From assembly GCA_045613545.1 (NCBI GenBank), contig JAZLBD010000009.1:1-64000 (forward strand): 64,000 nucleotides of DNA. Direction: 5' to 3'. Within the stretch, counting starts at the first letter, position 1. Each line of letters begins with the position of its first letter. The DNA comes from Scatosoma sp045613545 (lineage in GTDB: Bacteria > Bacillota > Clostridia > Christensenellales > Borkfalkiaceae). Positions 32,514 to 41,777 of the stretch are shown piece after piece. Below the pieces are notes generated by a model. That model saw only the letters and a list, made by a program, of their open reading frames with translations, was not told the origin of the DNA and did no database searches. Position numbers and translations under genes: made by a program.

Positions 32514-34892
32514 ATGAAAGAGGAATTAAAACGGCTTAAACAAAAGATACATCCGCAAAAGCAAGCGACAAAAGAGTGGTTTTTGTCGCTTTTGGACGTG
32601 GAAAATCAGCGAGAATACGAAAGGGAGCACCTTTTTAACGTAATGCGAACGTTGCGCCTTTTGAAAATTCTACCGCATAAACAAAAAATCAAAAATGCAA
32701 AAGCGGAAATCAACCGCCTCAAAAACGAGGAAGAGCATAACGCCGAAAACTATTGTAAAGTGACCGCCCTTTTGCAAACGATTCAAGAAGAAGAGCGAAA
32801 AATGAACAACTTTCGCCCGATTTTTTCGGAACCGTATTTCGCGCGAATGGATCTCGTCGATCCAAAAGAGGGGTACAATAGCTATTATATAGGAAAGCGT
32901 GGAGACGTAGGCTTGGAAATCGTGGACTGGCGCGCGCCGATCGCTCGAAGATATTATCAAAAAAGCCTTTTGACGTTTTCCATTAACGAATACGATTATA
33001 AAACGATCCTTAGAAGAGCGATTAAGGCGAAAGACGGGAAAGTAGAGGATTTCAAAAACGAGTTTTTATCGGTAAAAGACTACTTGTCTGTGGAGGAAAT
33101 CAACGGGCGAGACGAGGAGATCTTGTTCGATCCCTACCTTCGCGAAATTATTCGACAACGCAAAGACGAGCCGGGGATTAAGGACATCATTGAAACGATC
33201 CAAGAAAAGCAGTTTGAAATCATCACTTGTCCCGAGAGAGAAAACTTCGTGTTGCAAGGGGTGGCAGGCAGTGGAAAAACGATGATCATGCTCCACCGCC
33301 TCAGCTATTTGATGTATAACAACGACGAAATCAAAGCGCGCGACGTGCTTATGCTCACGCCAAGCCAGTCGTTTAACGCGTTCATTGACGAACTTTCTTC
33401 CATCTTAGAGCTTGAACGGGTGCGAACGTCCACTTTGCACGATTATTTTTTGCAGGTTTTGGAAAACGAAAATATTCGCTTGAAAGATCGAATTGACTAT
33501 AGCGCCAAAGAGTCGGAGCGCTATTTGGCGTACCTCTACTCCGACGGATTTACGAGCGATCTAAAAAAGAAAATCGACCGCGTATACGATAATTTATACG
33601 GTCTTTTCTTAAGCGAGGAGTGTTCGGAATTTATCGAGAAAATTTGCGAGAATGTGAACGAGCAATTGATGCTTTACGAGAGCGTGAAAAACGCTTCTTT
33701 ACGTATTCGCAGAGGGGTGCTTGGCGAGATCAAAGAGAAAAAGGACGGAGGGCTTTATTACACCAAACCATTCCGCGTCCTCATGAACCGAATTTTAGAC
33801 GTGCAGGACTTTTTTGTAGGCACGCTTGCCTCGCCCAAAGCAAAAAATCAAACGTATTTCTACCGGCAACTCCTCCGTTTTTATAAAAGTGGCGTTTACG
33901 CGTCGAAATACACGGAAAAAATATGCGCGGACGCCTTAGAAACGCTGGACGGAATCTCCTACGATCTTTCCCGTGAAATCGTGGATTTGAAGCGGTATAA
34001 ACAGCGGATCGGCGGAGTGGAGGTGTATATCCACGAAGATAGAATCCTTGCCAAAGAGGGGCTTCAAAAAGAGGCGGAGCGGATCAAAGAAAAGGTCCGA
34101 AAAATAGCCGATTTGAACGTGACATTCCAAGAATTTTATCGTTATCTAAAAGGAGAAAAGACTTTTTCCGCCGTGGGGAGCGGAGAGGATTTTTCCGACG
34201 TCGTTCGCTATTTTTATAAGGAAACGGTTAAAAAATATAAGCAAAAATACGGGCTTTTCACTGGGAAATTATATCCGTCCGACGGGTACGCCGTTTGTAA
34301 GATTTGTTCCCTCCTTGGCAAAGAGCTTTCCCCCAAACATTCCTTCGTGTTCGTGGACGAGGGGCAGGATATTTCGTGTGGGGAATACGAGCTTCTTCGC
34401 TATATCAACGATCGCGCCGCCTTTAACGTGTTCGGCGATTTAGGGCAAAACGTCACCGATTATCGGGGGATTAAGCGATGGGAAACTTGCTTTGAAAATT
34501 ACCATGTTTTCCACCTCAACAGGAACTATCGCAATACCAATCAGATCGTCGATTTCGTATCGAAAAACTTGCAAATTGATATGCAACCGATGGGTTTTGA
34601 GGGCGAGCAGGTGGCAAGGATACAAGAAAAAGATATCCATAAGTTTTTCAAAGACGCGAAAGGCTTAAAAGCGATTATTTGTTCGGAAGAAGACTATGAA
34701 AAATACGCCAAAAAAAGCTATCATTACCCGTCGAAAAAAGGTTGTCTTTCGGAATCCAAAATCAATTTTATGACGGTGTACCAAAGCAAGGGGCTTGAAT
34801 TTGCGTCCGTCGTAGTGGTGGATTCCAATTTATCGCAAAGCGAGAAATATATCGCCTATACGCGGGCGCTCAAAAATTTAGCGATTTTATAG
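32514..34892 (+). CDS. helD: HelD-like superfamily 1 helicase/ATPase
   Basis: This 792-residue protein has the HelD layout. An N-terminal coiled-coil arm (about residues 1-110) is followed by a conserved YIGKRGDVGLEIVDWRAPIA block, Walker A GVAGSGKT (249-256), Walker B FVDEGQDIS, and a C-terminal QSKGLEFASVVVVD and YIAYTRALKNLAIL motif. HelD frees stalled RNA polymerase from DNA using ATP. Length matches characterised HelD proteins. The ATG at 32514 is chosen because the coiled coil begins there; no strong ribosome site is seen. It is co-directional with the HAD gene 10 nt downstream. Confidence 0.87.
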   Translation: MKEELKRLKQKIHPQKQATKEWFLSLLDVENQREYEREHLFNVMRTLRLLKILPHKQKIKNAKAEINRLKNEEEHNAENYCKVTALLQTIQEEERKMNNFRPIFSEPYFARMDLVDPKEGYNSYYIGKRGDVGLEIVDWRAPIARRYYQKSLLTFSINEYDYKTILRRAIKAKDGKVEDFKNEFLSVKDYLSVEEINGRDEEILFDPYLREIIRQRKDEPGIKDIIETIQEKQFEIITCPERENFVLQGVAGSGKTMIMLHRLSYLMYNNDEIKARDVLMLTPSQSFNAFIDELSSILELERVRTSTLHDYFLQVLENENIRLKDRIDYSAKESERYLAYLYSDGFTSDLKKKIDRVYDNLYGLFLSEECSEFIEKICENVNEQLMLYESVKNASLRIRRGVLGEIKEKKDGGLYYTKPFRVLMNRILDVQDFFVGTLASPKAKNQTYFYRQLLRFYKSGVYASKYTEKICADALETLDGISYDLSREIVDLKRYKQRIGGVEVYIHEDRILAKEGLQKEAERIKEKVRKIADLNVTFQEFYRYLKGEKTFSAVGSGEDFSDVVRYFYKETVKKYKQKYGLFTGKLYPSDGYAVCKICSLLGKELSPKHSFVFVDEGQDISCGEYELLRYINDRAAFNVFGDLGQNVTDYRGIKRWETCFENYHVFHLNRNYRNTNQIVDFVSKNLQIDMQPMGFEGEQVARIQEKDIHKFFKDAKGLKAIICSEEDYEKYAKKSYHYPSKKGCLSESKINFMTVYQSKGLEFASVVVVDSNLSQSEKYIAYTRALKNLAIL

Positions 34893-34902
34893 GGGAGGGA
34901 TT

Positions 34903-35592
34903 ATGCAAAAAGACATATTTTTGGTGGACGCCGATAACACCTTGCTCGATTTTCACGCTTCCTCTTTGCTTTCGCTAAAAGAGGCGTTCGCGCAGTTTGG
35001 AATCGCTTGGGAAGAAGAATACGGAAAATATTTTACCTCGCTCAACGATGAACTGTGGGCAAAGCTCGAATGCAAGGAAATTACGAGAGAAGAACTCCTC
35101 AATACCCGTTTTCCTATCTATTTGGAGCGGCTTAAAATAAAGGGGATAAACGCCGAAATTTTTAATCAAATCTTTTTGGAAACATTGGCGAAAAAACCCG
35201 TTTATATGCAAGGGGCGGAGGCGTTTTTAACGACCATTCGAAGTCTTGGCAAGGTGTATATCGTGACGAACGGAACGACGGAAATACAAAAATCGCGGTT
35301 TTCCCTTTGCGGACTGGACAAGCGCGTGGACGGGGTTTTTATTTCGCAGTCTATCGGCTACGATAAGCCGAATAAGGGGTATACCGACTACGTCGTGGCG
35401 CATATCGACGGGTTTGACGCAAATCGCGCGGTTTGGATTGGGGACAGTTTATCGGCGGATATCAAAAGCGCCCGAAACATCGGGGTGGAAAGCGTTTGGT
35501 TTAATCCGAAAAACGAGCCACTGAAAGGGGACGTGGAGCCGAATTATACGGTGAAAAATTTTGAGGAAATTTTTCATTTACTCGATTTTTAA
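34903..35592 (+). CDS. HAD-family hydrolase, YjjG-like nucleotidase
   Basis: This 229-residue HAD phosphatase has motif I DADNTLLDF (residues 9-17), motif II TNGTT, a Lys in DKPNKG and motif IV WIGDSLSADIKSA. The overall form resembles YjjG (5'-nucleotidase acting on non-canonical pyrimidine nucleotides), but substrate specificity cannot be fixed from sequence. GGGAGGG precedes the ATG. It follows helD by 10 nt. Confidence 0.83.
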   Translation: MQKDIFLVDADNTLLDFHASSLLSLKEAFAQFGIAWEEEYGKYFTSLNDELWAKLECKEITREELLNTRFPIYLERLKIKGINAEIFNQIFLETLAKKPVYMQGAEAFLTTIRSLGKVYIVTNGTTEIQKSRFSLCGLDKRVDGVFISQSIGYDKPNKGYTDYVVAHIDGFDANRAVWIGDSLSADIKSARNIGVESVWFNPKNEPLKGDVEPNYTVKNFEEIFHLLDF

Positions 35593-35621
35593 GCTTTTTT
35601 ACATATTTTTTGCTCAAATGT

Positions 35622-35650
35622 TTGAAAAAATGGAAAAAATGTGTTATAAT
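35622..35650 (+). promoter_or_regulatory. Promoter of the topoisomerase pair
   Basis: TTGAAA (35622-35627), a 17 bp spacer and consensus TATAAT (35645-35650), 34 nt before the start codon. Confidence 0.75.
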
Positions 35651-35684
35651 GAAAATTGTTGAAAAAACGAAACAAGAGGAAACG

Positions 35685-37859
35685 ATGGAAAAACAAGTTA
35701 AGAATCAAAACAGTTATAGCGCGAAAAATTTAGAAGTCCTCGAAGGTTTGGACGCGGTTAGAATGCGCCCAGGAATGTATATCGGCTCGACCGGTATCAA
35801 AGGTTTGCACCATATTTTATGGGAAATCGTCGATAACGCGATCGACGAGGCGGCAAACGGCTACGCGAACAAAATTAAGGTGATTTTGCATAGCGACGGT
35901 AGCGCGTCGGTGGAAGATAACGGTCGTGGGATTCCCACCGATATCCACCCGAAAGAAAAAGTGTCGGGGGTGCAACTCGTTTTCACGAAATTGCACGCCG
36001 GCGGTAAATTCGGTCAAGGGAACTACGATTATTCGGGCGGTTTACACGGGGTAGGCGCTTCGGTCACGAACGCTCTCTCCGAATGGCTTACCGTGGAAGT
36101 ATATCAAAAACATGTCTATAAAATGAGCTTTTCTTCTCGCTATAACGCAAGAAAGAAAAAGATCGATTCCGGCGTGCCCGACGGTCCTTTGGTCGACACG
36201 GGCGTTTCTACGCGTAGAACGGGTACGATCGTTCGCTTTAAGCCGGATGGCAACGTCTTTTCCGAAACAAACTTTGATTTGGAAACGGTACAAGAACGCT
36301 TGAACGAACTCGCTTTCCTCAACAAAGGGTTGGAAATTACCTTGATCGACGAACGAGTAAGTATGGCGGAAATGAAACGCCTCCAAAGTAATATTTCCTT
36401 GGAAAGCGAAGAAGAAACGGAAGAAAACGCGGAAATCGTAGAAACGGAAGTTTCCGCAAACGAACCGATGAATTTATTCGATTTCGAGCAAGTAGGGGGT
36501 CTCAAACAGCAAGAGAGTCTTTTTCAAGAGATTGACGAGGCGGAGCTGGAAAATCAACCCTATCAAGTTGTGTATAAATACGAGGGGGGGATCAGCGATT
36601 TTGTCAAAAGCTTAAACGATGGCAAAAAACGTTTGTATTCCTCGCCCGTGTATTATAACGTAGTAAAAAACGATATTCAAGTCGAGTTTGCGATACAACA
36701 TACTTCGGAATTTAGTGAATGCTTGATTTCTTTCGTCAACAATATTCCCACGCCCGAGGGGGGGTATCACGAAACGGGTTTCCGCTCGGGACTCGTTCGT
36801 TTCCTCAACTTGTACGCGAGAGAGAACGGATTTTTGAAAGAAAAAGACGTCAACTTCCAAGGCGACGATTTTAGAGAGGGTTTAACCGCCGTTTTGTCTA
36901 TCAAAATGAAGAACGTGCAGTTTGAAGGGCAAACAAAAACCAAGCTCGGCAACACGGAGGCAAGAGTCGCCGTGGAAATGGCTCTTATGGAGGGGCTGAA
37001 AGCGTTTACCTCGCAAAGAGGCGCGAAAAAGACCTTTGAAGAGATCATCAAAAAGGCGCAAGGCGCTGCGAAAGTTCGCCTTGCGGCAAAACAAGCCAAA
37101 GACAACGCCCGTCAAAAGAACAGTATCGAAAATTTAACGCTGATCGGCAAACTCGCTTCTTGCTCGGGAAGAAAGCCTGAACTCAACGAAATGTTCATCG
37201 TGGAAGGGGATTCCGCAGGCGGTACGGCAAAACAAGCGCGGGTAAGACAGTATCAATCCATTTTACCCCTTCGCGGTAAACCGTTAAACGTCGAGAAAAA
37301 GCGCCTTGATCAAATCCTGCAAAACGAGGAGATTCGAACGATTATCGGCGCGATCGGCGCGGGGTACGACCCCGAATTTAATCTGGATAAAATCAACTAT
37401 CATAAAGTCATTATCTTATCGGACGCGGACCAAGACGGTATGCATATTCGTTGCATTTTGCTCACCTTCTTCTTCCGTTATATGCGCCCCCTCGTCAACG
37501 CGGGGCACGTGTATATCGGTATGCCCCCGCTTTACAAAGTGTACAAAGGGGACAAGGTGGAATACGCCTACGACGATAAGGAACTTTCCGAAAAGATTGA
37601 GAAGATCGGCGCGGGCTATCAAGTGCAACGGTATAAAGGGCTCGGTGAAATGAGCGCGGAACAGCTTTGGGAAACGACGATGAACCCCGCCACGAGAAAT
37701 TTAACGCAAGTGACGATCGAGGATGCCGCAAAGGCGGAGAGAATGATTACGGCGCTGATGGGCGATAAAGTGGAAGGCAGAAAAGAGTTTATCGCCAAAT
37801 ACGCGAACTTCAACAAAAGAGACATGTTTATCGACAAAATAGCGAAGAAGGAGAAATAA
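35685..37859 (+). CDS. parE: Type IIA topoisomerase B subunit (ParE/GyrB family)
   Basis: This 724-residue ATPase subunit has the GHKL site (EIVDNAIDEA, VEDNGRGIP, YSGGLHGVGASVTNALS) and the TOPRIM core (EGDSAGGTAKQ, LSDADQDGMHIR). At residues about 237-291 it carries an acidic insertion rich in Glu, not seen in standard GyrB or ParE. The ATG at 35685 is chosen because GAGGAAACG precedes it. It is 1 nt from the A-subunit gene. The IILSDADQDG form and the partner's lack of a GyrA box favour topoisomerase IV over gyrase, but this is not certain. Confidence 0.88.
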   Translation: MEKQVKNQNSYSAKNLEVLEGLDAVRMRPGMYIGSTGIKGLHHILWEIVDNAIDEAANGYANKIKVILHSDGSASVEDNGRGIPTDIHPKEKVSGVQLVFTKLHAGGKFGQGNYDYSGGLHGVGASVTNALSEWLTVEVYQKHVYKMSFSSRYNARKKKIDSGVPDGPLVDTGVSTRRTGTIVRFKPDGNVFSETNFDLETVQERLNELAFLNKGLEITLIDERVSMAEMKRLQSNISLESEEETEENAEIVETEVSANEPMNLFDFEQVGGLKQQESLFQEIDEAELENQPYQVVYKYEGGISDFVKSLNDGKKRLYSSPVYYNVVKNDIQVEFAIQHTSEFSECLISFVNNIPTPEGGYHETGFRSGLVRFLNLYARENGFLKEKDVNFQGDDFREGLTAVLSIKMKNVQFEGQTKTKLGNTEARVAVEMALMEGLKAFTSQRGAKKTFEEIIKKAQGAAKVRLAAKQAKDNARQKNSIENLTLIGKLASCSGRKPELNEMFIVEGDSAGGTAKQARVRQYQSILPLRGKPLNVEKKRLDQILQNEEIRTIIGAIGAGYDPEFNLDKINYHKVIILSDADQDGMHIRCILLTFFFRYMRPLVNAGHVYIGMPPLYKVYKGDKVEYAYDDKELSEKIEKIGAGYQVQRYKGLGEMSAEQLWETTMNPATRNLTQVTIEDAAKAERMITALMGDKVEGRKEFIAKYANFNKRDMFIDKIAKKEK

Positions 37860-37860
37860 G

Positions 37861-40332
37861 ATGGCAAAGAGTAAAAAAGAAATTGAAGTCGTAGAGCCGT
37901 CCGGACAGTTGTTCGTGCAACCGCTTGAAAGCGTTTTGCATTCTTCTATGCTTCCGTATGCCGAATACGTTATTTTAGACAGAGCGTTGCCCCGCGTAGA
38001 AGACGGTTTAAAACCCGTGCAACGCCGTATTTTATACACGATGTACGATATGGGCTTGACGCCCGACAAACCGCATAAAAAGAGCGCGCGTATCGTCGGG
38101 GATTGTATGGGTAAATATCACCCGCACGGCGACAGCTCGGTGTACGACGCGATGGTGCGTATGGCGCAAGATTTCAATATGGGAAAAACCCTCGTCAACG
38201 GGCACGGTAACTTCGGTAGCGTGGACGGTGATCCCGCCGCCGCAATGCGTTATACCGAGGCGAGATTAGAACCGCTTGCCTTGGAACTTTTGCGCGATAT
38301 TGATAAGGAAACGGTCTCCTTTTCCTTAAACTTTGACGACAGTTTGAAAGAACCGGACGTTTTGCCCGGGCGCTTTCCCAACCTCCTCGTCAACGGCGCG
38401 TCGGGGATTGCGGTAGGGCTTGCCACGAATATTCCCACCCATAACTTAGAAGAGGTTGTAAGCGGTGTGTCGGCGTATATCGACAATCCCGCGATTTCCC
38501 TCGACGAAATGATGCGCTATATCCCTTGCCCCGATTTTCCTACGGGCGGGATTATCATAGCGAACGAACTCATTCAAGCGTATAAAACGGGTCGAGGCAA
38601 GATTACGATCCGCGCAAAAATTTCGACGGAAGTGCTGTCTAGCGGTAAGACGAACTTGGTGATTACCGAGCTTCCGTATCAAGTGAACAAGGAACAGCTT
38701 TTGCGTAAAATCGTGGCGCTTCGCGAAGAGAAGAAGGACGATCTTTCCTATATCGACGACGTAGCGGACGAATCCGACCGCACGGGTATGCGCGCCGTTA
38801 TCCGCATTAAAAAGGACGGCGACATTCCCGCTATTTTGGCTTGTTTATATAAATATACCGATCTTGAAGTGACCTTTGGCATCAATATGGTGGTAATTGC
38901 CGACGGTAAGCCTCAACAACTCGGGCTTTTGGATATTATTCGCCACTACGTAAAATATCAACAACAAGTCGTTTTGAAGCGTACCCTCTTCGATTTGGAG
39001 CACGCCGAGGCGCGTTGTCACGTTTTGGAAGGGCTCGTGATCGCAGTGCAAAATATCGACGAAGTGATCGCCATTATCAAGAAAGCGGAGGGAACGCAAG
39101 ACGCAAGAGAAAAGCTTATCGAAAGGTTTTCTATCTCGGACGAACAAGCTCGAGCGATTCTCGATTTGAAACTCGCGCGCCTCACCAAGCTTGAAATTTA
39201 TAAGCTAGAAGAGGAAATGAAAGATCTCAAAAAACTCATCAAAAAGCTCACGGCGATTTCTAAGAGTAAAGATTTACAGCTGGGCGTCGTCAAAACGGAA
39301 ATGGAAGAGATTAAGGATCGCTACGCTACGCCGAGAAAGTCCAAACTCGTGTTTACGGCGGAAGAAGCGTCCGATACGATCGTTGCCGGCAAGGAAAAAT
39401 TGCCCGGCGTAAAATGCGTGGTAGCGGTCACGGAAGACGATAAACTCAAAGTGCTTACCGGCAAGGAAATCGACGGGTTGAAAAAACCTATCACCGGCAA
39501 GGCGAAACTTTCCCATATCGCGAAAATCGTAGTCGAAGGGAACACGGAAGACGTTTTCTATTGCTTTACGAATTTCGGGAACTGCCATAAACTCGATTTG
39601 TACGGCCCCGATTATTCGTGCGCTCTGCAAAGCGAGGGAAAATCCTTGCGCGACTTGTCACCCGAGGCGGTGGACAGGGAACGCATCGTTTCCATCTTTG
39701 CGATCGGCGAAAAATTCCCAATGGGCAAACTCCTCTTCTTTACGAAGAAAGGCATGATGAAGAAATCCGACTGGTCGGAATACGACGGACAGCGCAAAGC
39801 GGTGTTCGTGGCGACGAAACTTTCGGACGACGACGAAGTGATTGCCGTCGAAGAGGACGCCTCGGAAGAGGACACGATTATGATCGTCACGCAAAAGGGC
39901 TATTGCTTGAACGCGTTAAAGGACGATATCCCCGTGCAAGGCAGAGTCGCCACGGGCGTTCGAGGGGTAATGCTCCGCGAGGGGGATAGCGTTTGCTTTA
40001 TGTCGCAAATTAACGGTGAGGGCGAAATTATCATAGTGACGAGCGAGGGAAGATTCAAAAAGGTCATCGCCTCGCAAATTGATCCAAGCACCCGCTATAA
40101 AAAAGGTTCGATGATCGTTTCTATGCCCGAGGGCGAAACGGTGCTCTGCGCAAGCTACGTGACGGCGCCGTATAAACTGCTCGTAGCGGATAAAAACAAG
40201 AACGTCATTGAAATTTCGAGCGAAGAAGTTTCGATTGCCATGCAAAGCGCAAAGGCGCGCAAACTCACGCGCGTTCCCGAGACGGCGGTAGAACGAGTCT
40301 ATCCCTTATTCTATCAAAAGGCGGACGAATAA
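37861..40332 (+). CDS. parC: Type IIA topoisomerase A subunit (ParC/GyrA family)
   Basis: This 823-residue subunit carries the DNA cleavage site: KYHPHGDSSVYDAMVRMAQ and the catalytic Tyr in AAMRYTEARL. The winged-helix and tower domains are followed by a six-blade beta-pinwheel C-terminal domain. The canonical GyrA box QRRGGKG is absent; the corresponding region reads GLKKPITGKAKLSHIAKI. Without it the enzyme would be expected to decatenate rather than supercoil DNA, hence the ParC call. GAAGGAG precedes the ATG. Confidence 0.88.
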   Translation: MAKSKKEIEVVEPSGQLFVQPLESVLHSSMLPYAEYVILDRALPRVEDGLKPVQRRILYTMYDMGLTPDKPHKKSARIVGDCMGKYHPHGDSSVYDAMVRMAQDFNMGKTLVNGHGNFGSVDGDPAAAMRYTEARLEPLALELLRDIDKETVSFSLNFDDSLKEPDVLPGRFPNLLVNGASGIAVGLATNIPTHNLEEVVSGVSAYIDNPAISLDEMMRYIPCPDFPTGGIIIANELIQAYKTGRGKITIRAKISTEVLSSGKTNLVITELPYQVNKEQLLRKIVALREEKKDDLSYIDDVADESDRTGMRAVIRIKKDGDIPAILACLYKYTDLEVTFGINMVVIADGKPQQLGLLDIIRHYVKYQQQVVLKRTLFDLEHAEARCHVLEGLVIAVQNIDEVIAIIKKAEGTQDAREKLIERFSISDEQARAILDLKLARLTKLEIYKLEEEMKDLKKLIKKLTAISKSKDLQLGVVKTEMEEIKDRYATPRKSKLVFTAEEASDTIVAGKEKLPGVKCVVAVTEDDKLKVLTGKEIDGLKKPITGKAKLSHIAKIVVEGNTEDVFYCFTNFGNCHKLDLYGPDYSCALQSEGKSLRDLSPEAVDRERIVSIFAIGEKFPMGKLLFFTKKGMMKKSDWSEYDGQRKAVFVATKLSDDDEVIAVEEDASEEDTIMIVTQKGYCLNALKDDIPVQGRVATGVRGVMLREGDSVCFMSQINGEGEIIIVTSEGRFKKVIASQIDPSTRYKKGSMIVSMPEGETVLCASYVTAPYKLLVADKNKNVIEISSEEVSIAMQSAKARKLTRVPETAVERVYPLFYQKADE

Positions 40333-40336
40333 TAAT

Positions 40337-40366
40337 AGCATAACTCACCCACAATCAACATACGAT
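40337..40366 (+). promoter_or_regulatory. Candidate sigma-E promoter of spoIIID
   Basis: AGCATAA (40337-40343), a 15 bp spacer and CATACGAT (40359-40366) fit the mother-cell sigma-E consensus (ATA-type -35 and CATACAnT -10). In Bacillus subtilis spoIIID is transcribed by sigma-E, which agrees. Confidence 0.6.
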
Positions 40367-40397
40367 AAAGTGAAAAGAAAATCGGAGGTTGGACGAT

Positions 40398-40649
40398 TTG
40401 TGGGAACATATTGAGAAAAGAGCAAGAAAATGTGCAGAATATATCATAAAGACGGGTTGTACCGTCAGAGGATGTTCTGCGCATTTTTCTATTAGTAAAT
40501 CAACGGTACATAAAGACGTGACGGAACGCCTTTTTTATATTGATTTCGATCTGTACGAACAAACGAGAAAAGTCTTAGAAAAGAATTTGAGCGAACGGCA
40601 TATCCGCGGAGGGCTTGCCACCAAACGCAAATACCAAAAAACGACGTAA
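40398..40649 (+). CDS. spoIIID: Sporulation transcription regulator SpoIIID
   Basis: This 83-residue DNA-binding protein contains the SpoIIID helix-turn-helix ISKSTVHKDVTERL and the conserved tail RHIRGGLATKRKYQ. It controls mother-cell genes during sporulation. The start is a TTG at 40398, 9 nt after GGAGG (40384-40388); a TTG at 40389 abuts that ribosome site and cannot use it. Presence of this gene is good evidence that the lineage has, or recently had, endospore formation. Confidence 0.93.
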   Translation: MWEHIEKRARKCAEYIIKTGCTVRGCSAHFSISKSTVHKDVTERLFYIDFDLYEQTRKVLEKNLSERHIRGGLATKRKYQKTT

Positions 40650-40653
40650 TTTG

Positions 40654-40680
40654 TTCAAAAATTGTCGATTTTTGAATAAA
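40654..40680 (+). terminator. Weak AT-rich hairpin after spoIIID
   Basis: TTCAAAAAT pairs with ATTTTTGAA around five bases. There are only short T runs after it, so termination is uncertain. Confidence 0.4.
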
Positions 40681-40715
40681 AATGTCCTTTTTATGAAAAA
40701 TAATCGCTTTTTTGC

Positions 40716-40744
40716 TTGAAAAATAACGAAAAATATTGTATAAT
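40716..40744 (+). promoter_or_regulatory. Promoter of the DUF1934-MBL-Rho-like operon
   Basis: TTGAAA (40716-40721), a 17 bp spacer and TATAAT (40739-40744). The -10 box ends 9 nt before the ATG at 40754, leaving a leader of only 2-3 nt. Confidence 0.75.
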
Positions 40745-40753
40745 CGAATTGAT

Positions 40754-41146
40754 ATGAAGCACTGCTATATAACGATTACAACCACCATAGATGGGCAAGC
40801 GAACGTCTTTTCCACGAAAGGAAAAATGCAGACGGATTGTTTGACGGCAACGATTTGTTATGCGGACGAAGAGAGTTCCGTGACCGTTTCGATTGCCGAT
40901 GCCGGAGTGGAAATTCGTCGGGTCGGCGGATATCATTTGCGCCTTTTATTGCAAGAGGGCAAAACCACGAAAGGGGAAATCGGCGTAAGCGGTTCGGTCG
41001 GCGAGATCGACGTGGCTTGCAGCAAACTCGGTTTTACGATCCAAGAAAAGTCGTGTATGCTTTTATGCGACTACAATTTGTGTTTCGGAAAGGAAAAACA
41101 ACGGACGAAAATACGCTTGCTCGCGAGGGAAGAGAATGCAGATTGA
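40754..41146 (+). CDS. DUF1934-like beta-barrel protein
   Basis: This 130-residue all-beta protein resembles the DUF1934 (YwiB-type) family: an N-terminal ITITTTIDGQ strand, an ICYADEES block and a C-terminal CDYNLCFG strand corresponding to the usual I-x-Y-x-L. The function is unknown. The ATG at 40754 lies 9 nt after the -10 box with no ribosome site, suggesting a near-leaderless mRNA; an upstream start at 40736 would lie inside the promoter. It overlaps the next gene by 11 nt. Confidence 0.6.
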   Translation: MKHCYITITTTIDGQANVFSTKGKMQTDCLTATICYADEESSVTVSIADAGVEIRRVGGYHLRLLLQEGKTTKGEIGVSGSVGEIDVACSKLGFTIQEKSCMLLCDYNLCFGKEKQRTKIRLLAREENAD

Positions 41147-41777
41147 GTATTTTGGACACGCTTGCTTTCGCTTCACCTCTCAAAACGGAACGAGCGTCGT
41201 AATCGACCCGTTTGAAAAAATTGGATACGAGCTTAAAAAAGGTTTGACGGCGAGCGTACTTTTGCTTTCCCACGCGCATTACGATCACTCTTATCGAGAG
41301 GGCGTGGATGCGAAATACGTATTGACGAAAGCGGAAAAAACGATCGTTTGTGGAATTCCGATTGAAGGAGTTGCTTGTTTCCACGACGAAAAGCAAGGCG
41401 CTCTTCGCGGGGAGAATATCGCCTTTTGCTTTTGTTTGGACGGGCTTCGCGTTTGTCATTTAGGGGATTTGGGCGAAAGGGACGTAGAAGCGGTTTGTAA
41501 ACGCTTACCGTGGATAGACGTGCTTTGTATTCCCGTAGGCGGGAAATATACGATTGATGGTAAAAAGGCGAAAGAATACGTGGACAAGCTCTCGCCAAGA
41601 TGGGCAATTCCGATGCATTATAAAACGCCCGATAGCGCGATTGATATCGCGGGTGTGGAAAAGTTTTTGTCCCAGTATAAAAAAGAGGAGATCTTGCAAG
41701 TCGAGGGCGAAATTACATTACCGATAGAAAAAACGCAAATAATACATATGAATAAGGTGCATACGAATGGAAAATAA
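41136..41777 (+). CDS. MBL-fold metal-dependent hydrolase
   Basis: This 213-residue protein has the metallo-beta-lactamase metal site HAHYDHS (residues 46-52), a later HLGDLGE block and the closing MHYKTP with its metal-binding His. It resembles the UlaG-like/UPF0173 group. The substrate is unknown. It overlaps DUF1934 by 11 nt at its start (AGGGAAGAG ribosome site) and the Rho-like gene by 11 nt at its end, so the three form a translationally coupled unit. Confidence 0.85.
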   Translation: MQIEYFGHACFRFTSQNGTSVVIDPFEKIGYELKKGLTASVLLLSHAHYDHSYREGVDAKYVLTKAEKTIVCGIPIEGVACFHDEKQGALRGENIAFCFCLDGLRVCHLGDLGERDVEAVCKRLPWIDVLCIPVGGKYTIDGKKAKEYVDKLSPRWAIPMHYKTPDSAIDIAGVEKFLSQYKKEEILQVEGEITLPIEKTQIIHMNKVHTNGK

